A DNA stretch of 11,250 bases from an uncultured Holophagales bacterium (GTDB lineage Bacteria > Acidobacteriota > Thermoanaerobaculia > UBA5066). Where the stretch lies: positions 1 through 11,250 of the forward strand of contig CALMDF010000303.1 in NCBI GenBank assembly GCA_937864895.1. The letters run 5' to 3'. Positions 1-6,329 of this stretch are shown one piece after another. The notes below the pieces were generated by a model. That model was given only the letters and a program-made list of their open reading frames with translations. It did no database searches and was not told the origin of the DNA. Each line of letters starts with the position of its first letter. Position 1 is the first letter of the stretch. Both the position numbers and the translations under genes were made by a program.

Positions 1-1092
1 GACCTCGCCGCGCCCGCCGGCGGAGCGGAGGCGCTCGCGGAGGAGCTCGCGCGCCTCGCGGGGACGCGAGCGGTTCCGATCGGCGCGGCGCCGCGCCGGA
101 TCCTCCACGTGCCCGTCGGCCGATCCTCCGCCGACGTCTGGGAGGTCGAGGGGGACCCGGCCGCCGACCTCCTGCGCCGGGACTTCACCGTGAACGCGCT
201 CGGCGTCTCGTTTCCCGGCGGGAGTCTCGTCGCCCCCGAGGGCGCTCTCGACGACCTCCGGGCACGACGGCTGCGGCTCCCCCGTCCCGGGGTCCTTCTC
301 GAGGACCCGCTTCGCGTCGCCCGCGCGGCGCGATTCCTCGGACGGCTCCCCGGTTTCCGCCTCGACCCGAAGGCCCGGGACGAGGTGCGCCGGGCGGCGG
401 CCCGCCTCGACGGAATCTCCCCGGAGCGCCGCCTCGCCGAGCTCGACGGGATCCTCGCGCTCGGCCCCGGTCCGGCCGCGCGCGCGCTCGGCCGGCTCGA
501 GGACTGGGGCGCTCTCTGCGCCCTCCTGCCGGGGGTGCCGGCGGCCTCGCGCCGGCGCGGGCTGGCCCTCCTCTCGCGTGCCCCTTCCTCTCCGCAGGCC
601 CTTCTCCGGGCCCTCCTCCTCTCGGCGGCCGGCCCCGAGGCCGCGGCCCGGGCCCTCGAGGCGCTCCGGGCGAGCCGGAGAGACCGACGGATGACGGAGA
701 CGCTCCTCGCGCTCCCCCGGCCGCCGCGCGCTCCCTCCCGGCGCGACGCGGCGCTCCTCCTGAGGAGGTCCGCCCCGTACTCGCGCGAGGCGGTCGTCTT
801 CACGGCCGCCGCCCGGGGGCCGTCGGGGCGCGCCCTCGCCCGGGAGGCCGGACGGCTCCTCGAGACGAGAGGCGCCCTCGGACGGATCCTGAAGCCCCGG
901 CGGCCCCTGTCCGCGGTGGAGGTCGCGCGACTTCTCGGCGTCTCCGGCCCCTCGCTCGGCCTCGCCCTGGCCCGGCTCGACGAGGCGCTCGCCACGGGAG
1001 ACGTCCGCGGCCGGCGCCAGGCCGCCGGGTTCCTCCTCGGTGCGGGCCGGACACCGCCCCACGCGATCCGTCCCCGATCCGGGTCGGTATAA
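1..1092 (+). CDS. cca: CCA tRNA nucleotidyltransferase / poly(A) polymerase family protein, 5' partial
   Basis: This gene starts left of the window; 363 codons and a TAA stop are visible in frame 1. Enzymes of this class II nucleotidyltransferase family add CCA to tRNA 3' ends or tail RNA in the cytoplasm. Visible hallmarks, numbered by window codon: DLAAPAGG at 1-8, where D1 probably is the second aspartate of the catalytic DxD; RRDFTVNALG at 59-68; and the EDPLRVARAARF helix at 101-112. A C-terminal stretch near codons 302-345 (PLSAVEVARLLGVSGPSLG and following) matches the family pattern before the end of CCA enzymes. Where many relatives carry an HD phosphohydrolase signature (LLHD.GK), this one reads LLRALLLSAAG (201-211), so a metal-binding HD site appears lost. 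The CCA role is favoured over poly(A) polymerase from the C-terminal pattern, but sequence alone does not separate them firmly. The stop codon sits inside a -10-like box of the next gene. Confidence 0.85.
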   Translation, partial: DLAAPAGGAEALAEELARLAGTRAVPIGAAPRRILHVPVGRSSADVWEVEGDPAADLLRRDFTVNALGVSFPGGSLVAPEGALDDLRARRLRLPRPGVLLEDPLRVARAARFLGRLPGFRLDPKARDEVRRAAARLDGISPERRLAELDGILALGPGPAARALGRLEDWGALCALLPGVPAASRRRGLALLSRAPSSPQALLRALLLSAAGPEAAARALEALRASRRDRRMTETLLALPRPPRAPSRRDAALLLRRSAPYSREAVVFTAAARGPSGRALAREAGRLLETRGALGRILKPRRPLSAVEVARLLGVSGPSLGLALARLDEALATGDVRGRRQAAGFLLGAGRTPPHAIRPRSGSV

Positions 1093-1106
1093 GCTTCGCC
1101 CGAGGA
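1088..1106 (+). promoter_or_regulatory. Candidate -10 box and ribosome binding site of the pilT-like gene
   Basis: TATAAG at 1088-1093 resembles a sigma-70 type -10 box, conspicuous in this GC-rich DNA, and it contains the TAA stop of the upstream gene. GAGGA at 1102-1106 lies 8 bases before the ATG at 1115 and is a plausible Shine-Dalgarno site, which favours this start over an in-frame GTG at 1040 that would overlap the upstream gene. No convincing -35 element is visible 16-18 bases upstream, so the promoter is tentative and co-transcription with the upstream gene is also possible. Confidence 0.4.
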
Positions 1107-1114
1107 TCTCGCAC

Positions 1115-2566
1115 ATGGACCTGACCGAACTGTTGAAGTTCGTCACGAAAAAGGAGGCGTCCGACCTCCACCTCAAGCCGGGACGGCCGCCTCTCCTCCG
1201 GATCAACGGGCGCCTCGTCCCGCTGAAGACAGACCCGCTCACCCCCAAAGAGATCGAGGACATGGTCCTGACGATCCTGACGCCCCACCAGAAGGACAAG
1301 CTCACGGCGAACTACGCCGTGGACATCGGGTACGGCATCCAGGGCCTCGCGCGGTTCCGCGGCAACATCTTCCTCCAGCGCGGGAGCTGGTCGGCCGTCT
1401 TCAGGCGGATCCCGTTCACCATCCCGGGCGTCGCCGACCTCCACCTGCCCGACGTCGTCAACTCGTTCTGCGACTACCCCTCGGGCCTCGTCCTCGTCAC
1501 CGGCCCCACGGGCTCGGGGAAATCGACGACCCTCGCGGGCGTCATCAAGGGGATCACCGAGCGGCACCCGGTGCACGTCGTCACCGTCGAGGACCCGATC
1601 GAGTACCTCTTCCAGGACAACCTCGGCTCGGTCTGCCAGCGCGAGGTCGGCACGGACACGGTGTCGTTCCAGGAAGCCCTCAAGAACGCGATGAGACAGG
1701 ACCCGGACGTCATCATGGTCGGCGAGATGCGCGACTGGGAGACGATGCAGACGGCGATCACGGCCGCCGAGACGGGCCACCTCGTCTTCTCGACCCTCCA
1801 CACGAACAACGCCGCCCAGACGATCGACCGGATCATGGACAGCTGCCCGCCCGGCCAGCAGAACCAGGTCCGGCGCCAGGTGGCCCTCGTCCTGCGCGCC
1901 ATCTGCTCGATGCAGCTCATCGAGCGGATCGACGGCCAGGGGCGCATCGCGGTCATCGAGATCCTCGTCAACTCCCCCAAGATCACGAAGCTGATCGAGG
2001 AGGGGCACTCGAACGAGATCCTCGACGAGATGGAATCGTCGGTCACGTACTACAAGATGCAGTCGATGAACCAGTCGCTGATGGCGCTCCTCGTCAACGG
2101 CGCGATCGACTACGACAAGGCGATGCAGCTCACCGCGGACCCGGAGGACCTCTCCCTCAAGCTCCGCAAGCTGTTCCCGCAGATCGAGGAAAAATTCCGA
2201 GGAGGCATCATGTCCCCCACCGCGAACGACTTCTCCGCCATCACCGAGCTCATGGACATCAAGAAGCTCTACGAGGAGGCGGAGGAGAAGTGGAAGATGC
2301 GCATCCAGGAGAAGGAGGACCTCATCTCGAGCCTCGAGGCGGACCTCCAGACCAAGGACCGCGTCATCGAATCGCACTCGATGGGGAGCCAGGAGCTGGA
2401 GGCCGAGCTCCAGAAGGCGAGGCAGGAGAACGAGCGGATCCGCCAGGAGGCCGCCGCGCGCATCGCCCAGCTCAACGAGCGCATCAAGGAGCTGAACAAC
2501 CGGATCATGGGCGGCCCGGGCGCCGGGTCCGCCGCGACCCCCCAGTCCGGGTTCTTCAAGAAGTAG
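1115..2566 (+). CDS. pilT: PilT-family type IV pilus retraction ATPase with C-terminal coiled-coil extension
   Basis: This 483-residue protein is a complete PilT/PilU-type AAA-like secretion ATPase, a cytoplasmic hexamer that drives type IV pilus retraction. The N-terminal PAS-like domain begins MDLTELLKFV and has the ASDLHL signature (15-20). The core has the Walker A GPTGSGKST (130-138), Asp box VVTVEDPIEY (155-164), Walker B DPDVIMVGEMRD (196-207) and His box ETGHLVFSTLHT (219-230). The AIRNLIRE motif of classical PilT is replaced by KITKLIEE near 289-296, and the next segment (EILDEMESS, then MQSMNQSLMALLVNGAI) is somewhat PilU-like. Classical PilT ends around 345-380 residues. Here a further 120-130 residues follow, charged and probably coiled-coil from about 380 to 465, then a Gly/Ala/Pro-rich tail ending FFKK. 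The ATG at 1115 is chosen because it matches PilT N-termini and has GAGGA upstream. No other pilus gene is in the window. Family assignment is firm; retraction versus PilU-like accessory function is not. Confidence 0.93.
   Translation: MDLTELLKFVTKKEASDLHLKPGRPPLLRINGRLVPLKTDPLTPKEIEDMVLTILTPHQKDKLTANYAVDIGYGIQGLARFRGNIFLQRGSWSAVFRRIPFTIPGVADLHLPDVVNSFCDYPSGLVLVTGPTGSGKSTTLAGVIKGITERHPVHVVTVEDPIEYLFQDNLGSVCQREVGTDTVSFQEALKNAMRQDPDVIMVGEMRDWETMQTAITAAETGHLVFSTLHTNNAAQTIDRIMDSCPPGQQNQVRRQVALVLRAICSMQLIERIDGQGRIAVIEILVNSPKITKLIEEGHSNEILDEMESSVTYYKMQSMNQSLMALLVNGAIDYDKAMQLTADPEDLSLKLRKLFPQIEEKFRGGIMSPTANDFSAITELMDIKKLYEEAEEKWKMRIQEKEDLISSLEADLQTKDRVIESHSMGSQELEAELQKARQENERIRQEAAARIAQLNERIKELNNRIMGGPGAGSAATPQSGFFKK
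2199..2212 (+). promoter_or_regulatory. Internal Shine-Dalgarno site and in-frame ATG inside the pilT-like gene
   Basis: GAGGAGG (2199-2205), containing a perfect AGGAGG, is followed by four bases and an ATG at 2210 that is in frame with the pilT-like gene (codon 366). An AT-rich patch, GGAAAAATTCC, lies just upstream at 2188-2198. This is the best ribosome binding site I see in the window, better than that of any full-length gene. The spacing of four bases is slightly short. It sits exactly where the conserved ATPase core ends and the extra C-terminal domain begins. Confidence 0.5.
2210..2566 (+). other. Possible nested reading: separate 118-residue coiled-coil protein
   Basis: Translation from the internal ATG would give a 118-residue protein identical to the tail of the PilT-like ATPase. 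It begins MSPTANDFSAITELMDIKKL, continues with a long, highly charged helical stretch rich in Glu, Lys, Arg and Gln with heptad-like spacing of Leu/Ile, and ends in a Gly/Ala/Pro-rich segment and FFKK. It has no signal peptide or membrane segment. The sequence permits either a fusion only, or both a fused and a free form; it does not show which is made. I recognise no family for this domain. Confidence 0.3.
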
Positions 2567-2576
2567 CCCCGCCTCT

Positions 2577-2607
2577 CCCCGGCGGCCGGCCCTCCGCGCC
2601 GCCCGGG
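2577..2607 (+). terminator. GC-rich hairpin downstream of the pilT-like gene, no U-tract
   Basis: CCCcGGCGGC (2577-2586) pairs with GCCGCCcGGG (2598-2607), giving nine base pairs with one C-C mismatch and an 11-base loop, starting 10 bases after the stop codon. No run of T follows, so this is not a classical intrinsic terminator. It could still cause pausing, protect the 3' end, or work with Rho. In DNA this rich in G and C some hairpins are expected by chance. Confidence 0.3.
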
Positions 2608-2613
2608 ACGGGG

Positions 2614-2631
2614 TGCTAACTTCCGCCCGTG
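2614..2631 (+). promoter_or_regulatory. Extended -10 box with leaderless GTG start
   Basis: TGCTAACTT (2614-2622) fits the extended -10 pattern TGnTAnnnT and ends six bases before the GTG start at 2629. With transcription normally starting about 6-7 bases after a -10 box, the mRNA would begin at or next to the GTG, i.e. leaderless. Consistent with this, no purine-rich Shine-Dalgarno site lies between the box and the start codon. Confidence 0.45.
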
Positions 2632-4401
2632 GAGAAGAAGACCGGCGTCGCCCTCGGCCTCGCGCTCCTCGCCCTGGCCTCGGTGGTGCTGGCGTTCCTG
2701 CCCGCCCTTCAGGCCGGCTTCATCTGGAACGACCACACCTACATCACGGAGAACCCGACCCTCGACGGCCTCTCCGGGCTGCGCCGCATCTGGACCGACC
2801 CGCTAGCGAACGAGCAGCACTACCCGCTCGTCTTCACGACCTTCTGGATCGAGAAGCGCCTCTGGGGGCTCGACCCTTTCGGGTACCACCTCGTCAACGT
2901 CCTCCTCCACGCGCTCGCCGCGCTCCTCCTCTGGAGGTTCCTGCGCCGCCTCGGGCTGCCCGCGGCCTGGCTCGCCGCCGCCGCCTTCGCCCTCCACCCC
3001 GTCTGCGTCGAGTCGGTCGCCTGGGTGACCGAGCGCAAGAACACCCTCTCCCTCGTCCTGACGCTCCTCGCCGCGCACGCGTGGCTCTCCTGGCGCGAAG
3101 CGGCCGAGGAGCGCGACGCGGCCGCGACGGAGAGCCGGGAGAAGAGGAAGAGGAAACGGGGGCCCGCCGCCCCGGCTCCCCTGCACCGCCGGCCCGCGGC
3201 GCTCTGGTTGGCGGCGCTCGCGCTCCTCGTCCTCGCTCTCTTCGCGAAGACGACGGCGAGCGTCCTCCCGGCCGTCCTCCTCGTCGTCGTCTGGTGGCAG
3301 CGGGGCCGGATCCGGTGGGCCGACGTCCGTCCCCTCCTGCCTTTCTTCGCGGTCGGCGCCGGCCTCGCCTTCCACACGGCCTGGATCGAGAAGAACTTCG
3401 TGGTCGCGAAGGGCGACGAGTGGTCCCACGGGTTGGTGGACCGGCTCGCCCTCGCCGGGCAGGTGACGGCCTTCTACGCCTCCAAGATCGCCTGGCCCGC
3501 CGACCTCGCCTTCATCTACCGGCGGTGGACGCTCGACGCGGGCTCCGCCGTGCAGTGGCTCCCGACGGCCGGCTGGCTCGCCGCCCTCGCCGTGGCCTTC
3601 GCCGCGAGCCGCCGGGGCCACAGGGGGCCGCTCGCCGGCCTGCTCCTCTTCGGAGGCGTCCTCTTTCCCGCCATGGGCTTCTTCAACGTCTACGCGATGC
3701 GCTACTCCTGGGTCGCGGACCACTTCGCCTACCAGGCCGTGGCCGTCGGCACGGCGTGCGCGGTCTGCGGCGCCGCGGCCGCGCTCGAACGGTTCCTCCC
3801 CTCCTGGCGCCGGGCGGCGGCCGGGGCCGGCCTCGCGGGCCTCGTCGTCCTCGGGACCCTCTCCCACCGCCAGGCCGTTCCCTACCGAAGCCAGGAGGCG
3901 CTCTGGCTCCACACGATCGCGGTCAATCCCGAGTGCTTCATCTGCCACACGAACTACGGGAGCGACCTCCTCGAGGCCGGCCGCACGGACGAGGCCGTCG
4001 CCCACCTCGAGAAGTCCCTCCGGATCAAGCCGGACGCCCTCCCGACCCTGCTCAACCTCGCCCGCCTCGAAGAGGGAAGGGAGCGTTTCGGGAAGGCGGA
4101 GGAGCACCTGAGGGCCGCCCTCCGTCTCGAGCCCGCCGACACCGAGGTCCGCGTCCACCTCGCCACCATCTACACGAAGTCGGGGCGGCTCTCCGACGCC
4201 GAGCGGGAGTTCCGCGAGGCGCTGAAGGCCCCCTCGAACGCGGCCTACCTCGCCCACAACGGCCTCGGCGTCGTCCTCGTCCGGTCGGGGCGCGTCGAGG
4301 AGGGGATCGAGCACCTGAAGGAGTGCGTGCGGCTCCGTCCGGACTACGAACGCGGGCGGGCGAACCTCGCGACCGTGCTCGAGCTGACGGGCGCGCGCTG
4401 A
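2629..4401 (+). CDS. Polytopic GT-C-like membrane protein with C-terminal TPRs (TMTC-like)
   Basis: This 590-residue protein has an N-terminal membrane segment (about 8-28), then a loop with the family pattern FIWNDHTYITENP (31-43), PLVFTTFWIEKRLWG (66-80), GYHLVNVLLHALAALLLW (85-102) and ALHPVCVESVAWVTERKN (121-138). About ten hydrophobic segments extend to residue 415. Residues 436-590 hold roughly four tetratricopeptide repeats, each with the GR..EA...L..AL...P pattern. This layout is that of bacterial relatives of eukaryotic TMTC O-mannosyltransferases, which use lipid-linked sugar on the outer face of the membrane. A glycosyltransferase role is therefore likely but inferred. The loop position usually DD is here N34-D35. 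A lysine/arginine-rich insert lies at about 157-188, with KRKRKR near 173-178, between two membrane segments. The GTG start follows a -10-like box by six bases. Independent promoter and hairpins on both sides suggest a single-gene transcript. Confidence 0.85.
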   Translation: MEKKTGVALGLALLALASVVLAFLPALQAGFIWNDHTYITENPTLDGLSGLRRIWTDPLANEQHYPLVFTTFWIEKRLWGLDPFGYHLVNVLLHALAALLLWRFLRRLGLPAAWLAAAAFALHPVCVESVAWVTERKNTLSLVLTLLAAHAWLSWREAAEERDAAATESREKRKRKRGPAAPAPLHRRPAALWLAALALLVLALFAKTTASVLPAVLLVVVWWQRGRIRWADVRPLLPFFAVGAGLAFHTAWIEKNFVVAKGDEWSHGLVDRLALAGQVTAFYASKIAWPADLAFIYRRWTLDAGSAVQWLPTAGWLAALAVAFAASRRGHRGPLAGLLLFGGVLFPAMGFFNVYAMRYSWVADHFAYQAVAVGTACAVCGAAAALERFLPSWRRAAAGAGLAGLVVLGTLSHRQAVPYRSQEALWLHTIAVNPECFICHTNYGSDLLEAGRTDEAVAHLEKSLRIKPDALPTLLNLARLEEGRERFGKAEEHLRAALRLEPADTEVRVHLATIYTKSGRLSDAEREFREALKAPSNAAYLAHNGLGVVLVRSGRVEEGIEHLKECVRLRPDYERGRANLATVLELTGAR

Positions 4402-4426
4402 CCGGAAGCACCGTCCGGACGCCGGG

Positions 4427-4450
4427 GCCGGGGCCTTCGAGAGCCCCGGC
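4427..4450 (+). terminator. GC-rich hairpin between the TMTC-like and propeller genes, no U-tract
   Basis: GCCGGGGC (4427-4434) pairs perfectly with GCCCCGGC (4443-4450) around an eight-base loop, cttcgaga. An overlapping second copy of the left arm at 4421-4428 could pair with the same right arm in an alternative fold. It begins 25 bases after the stop codon. What follows is C-rich with only scattered T, so classical intrinsic termination is unlikely. It is the strongest perfect inverted repeat I saw between genes. Confidence 0.35.
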
Positions 4451-4463
4451 GGCCTTCCCCCGG

Positions 4464-4481
4464 TAGACTCGCCCCAGCATG
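4464..4481 (+). promoter_or_regulatory. -10-like box just upstream of the propeller gene
   Basis: TAGACT (4464-4469) fits TAnnnT and stands out in C/G-rich surroundings. It ends nine bases before the ATG at 4479, with only cgccccagc between, so there is no Shine-Dalgarno site. Transcription starting 6-8 bases after the box would give a leader of about 1-3 bases or none. This is probably the promoter of the three-gene operon that follows. No clear -35 box is visible. Confidence 0.45.
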
Positions 4482-6329
4482 ACCCCCGTCGCGCGCCGCG
4501 CGGCCCTCCTCGGGGCCGGCGTTCTCCTGGCCGCCGGCCTCGGCGCCGCCGTCCTTTTCGTACGGCTCGACCGGACCGTCTCCCGGGAATCGGCGCCCGG
4601 GCGGCTGCGCGCCGAGCGCGTCCGCCCCCTCGCGTTCGTCGCCGCCGAGCGCCCCGGGACGACGGGCGGGATCGCGGGCGACGGCCGCGTCCTCGACGCC
4701 GCCGACGTCGCCGGAGTGCTCCACCTCGCCACCGGCTCGGGGCTCGAGGTGGAGGGCCGGACCCTCGACGTTCTCGACGGGCTCCCGTCGCTGCGCGTCT
4801 CGGCCGTGGCGTCCTGGCGCGGCACGCCGGTGTTTGCGCTCGAGCGGGGCGGCTGGGGCCGCCTCGGTCCGTCCGGGCCCGAGCTCGCCACCTCGGGATT
4901 CGGCACGCTCGACGTGAGGACCTTCGCCGAGTCCGAGGGCGGCGAGCTCCTCGTGGGCGCACGGCAGGGGCTCTTCCGGGCACCCTTCGGCTCGGGCGAG
5001 GTCGAGAGCCTCGACGGCTCTCCCGTCCGCTCGATCGCCCTTCTCCCGGGTGGCGAGGTGGCGTCGGGCGGCGAACTCGGCTTGCGCGTCGTCTCCCGCG
5101 GCGGCGCCGCGCCGCGGCTCGTCGGAACGCCCGACCCCTGGGTCGGGACCGTCGCGGTCGTCGAGGGCGAACTCTGGGCCGCCACGGCGGCGGGAGCGGC
5201 CCGCGGCCCCCTGGACGCGACGGCACTGACCCCTGTCCCGCGGGGCTCCGACGCGACGGCCGGAGTCTCCTGGAGCGGTACGTTCAGGTTCGTTCCGCCG
5301 GAAGGGCCCCCGCGCGTCTCGTCGCTGTTCCCGGACGGCTCGCGGCGCGAGACTCCCGCGCCGGAGCGCTTCCGGCGAATCCTCGTCGCCGGGGGCGTCC
5401 TCTTCGCCGACGGCCCCTCCGGCCTCCACCGTTTCGACGCCGCCCGCGGCTTCGCTCTCGTGCGCGCCACGCCTCCGTCGCTGCCGATGCCGCACGTCAA
5501 CGCCCTCGCCGCCGACGGCTCGCGCCTCTGGGTCGGATTCTTCGAGGGAGGGCTCGCGACGGCCGACCCCCGGGCGGCGGCCCTCAGCGCGACGTCTTTC
5601 CCCTCGGGCGACGCGTGGGGCGTGAACGCCCTCCTCCCGATGGGAGGCGTCGTCTACGCCGCCACCCTTCGCGGCGCCTTCCGCGTCGCCGGCGGCGGCG
5701 TGCGCCTCCTCGAGGGAGCGGGCGCCGCCTTCTCCCTCGCGGCGACCGGCTCGGGCCTCGCGGTCGGCTACGGTCAGGGAGTCCTCCTCCCCGGGCCGCG
5801 CCTCCTCTCGGCCTTTCACGGCCTCCCCGGAAACCAGGCCTACGCGCTCGCCGGAGTCGGCGACGCGCTCTGGGTCGGCACGCCCACGGGCCTCGGCCGC
5901 GTGGAGCGCCACCGCGTGACCGAGCGGGTCCTCCCCGGCGAGGGGAAGCTCCCCCACCCCTGGGTGACGGCGCTTCTCCCGCTCGCCGACGGTCTCTGGG
6001 TCGCGACCTACGGCGGAGGCATCGGCGTGAGGCGTTCCGGCGACGAGGGGCCTTCGTGGGAGACCTTCCCCGAGACGCGCGGACTCCGGGTGAACGCCGG
6101 GGCCCTCCTCGCGCTCCCCGGCGGCCGGGTCTGCGCCGGGACGCAGGGCGCCGGCGTCTGGTGCTCCGATCGAGCCCGAGCGCGTTTCGCGCGCGTCGAC
6201 CTCCCGCTTCCCTCCCCCGACGTCTTCGCCCTCGCCACCTTCCCGGGGGAGTCGCCCGACTTCCTCTTCGCCGGCACGTCGGAAGGCCTCCTCCGCCTCC
6301 CGGCCGCCGCCCTCCCGGAGACACGATGA
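4479..6329 (+). CDS. Membrane-anchored beta-propeller repeat protein (two-component-regulator propeller type)
   Basis: The 616-residue protein has an N-terminal hydrophobic segment (about 8-28) after ARR, which serves as a signal anchor or uncleaved signal, and the rest is predicted outside the cytoplasm. From about 60 to 610 it is a chain of blade-like repeats of 40-50 residues. The clearest are HVNALAADGSRLWVGFFEGG (339-358), GVNALLPMGGVVYAATLRGA (381-400), QAYALAGVGDALWVGTPTGL (453-472), WVTALLPLADGLWVATYGGG (495-514) and VFALATF...LFAGTSEGLL (582-605). These match the Reg_prop type repeats (hxxhxxD/GxLWhGTxxGh) known from extracytoplasmic sensor parts of hybrid histidine kinases, but no kinase, GGDEF or DNA-binding domain follows. 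The only two cysteines, C552 and C562, are 10 residues apart in one blade and could form a disulfide. The stop overlaps the next start (ATGA), implying coupled translation. The ligand is unknown; a binding or scaffold role is inferred. Confidence 0.8.
   Translation: MTPVARRAALLGAGVLLAAGLGAAVLFVRLDRTVSRESAPGRLRAERVRPLAFVAAERPGTTGGIAGDGRVLDAADVAGVLHLATGSGLEVEGRTLDVLDGLPSLRVSAVASWRGTPVFALERGGWGRLGPSGPELATSGFGTLDVRTFAESEGGELLVGARQGLFRAPFGSGEVESLDGSPVRSIALLPGGEVASGGELGLRVVSRGGAAPRLVGTPDPWVGTVAVVEGELWAATAAGAARGPLDATALTPVPRGSDATAGVSWSGTFRFVPPEGPPRVSSLFPDGSRRETPAPERFRRILVAGGVLFADGPSGLHRFDAARGFALVRATPPSLPMPHVNALAADGSRLWVGFFEGGLATADPRAAALSATSFPSGDAWGVNALLPMGGVVYAATLRGAFRVAGGGVRLLEGAGAAFSLAATGSGLAVGYGQGVLLPGPRLLSAFHGLPGNQAYALAGVGDALWVGTPTGLGRVERHRVTERVLPGEGKLPHPWVTALLPLADGLWVATYGGGIGVRRSGDEGPSWETFPETRGLRVNAGALLALPGGRVCAGTQGAGVWCSDRARARFARVDLPLPSPDVFALATFPGESPDFLFAGTSEGLLRLPAAALPETR

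Noticed and set aside
1040..1114. Upstream in-frame GTG at 1040 as start of the pilT-like gene
   Set aside because: It would add 25 residues unlike any PilT N-terminus and overlap the CCA gene. The ATG at 1115 gives the typical MD.TELL start and has GAGGA at a good distance.
800..2377. Long minus-strand open frame of 525 codons opposite the CCA and pilT-like genes
   Set aside because: It is Arg/Asp/Leu-rich with no recognisable motif, and arises because stop codons are rare on the opposite strand of GC-rich genes. The plus strand encodes well-recognised families here.
5615..6325. Upstream extension of the VIT/vWA reading frame through the propeller gene
   Set aside because: The extension is Arg/Pro-rich out-of-frame noise. 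The ATG at 6326 directly precedes a clear signal peptide and has GGAG upstream.
4479..6329. Reading the propeller protein as a hybrid two-component sensor
   Set aside because: The protein ends after the propeller. There is no second membrane segment, Y_Y_Y domain, histidine kinase or response regulator, and the next gene is a VIT/vWA protein.
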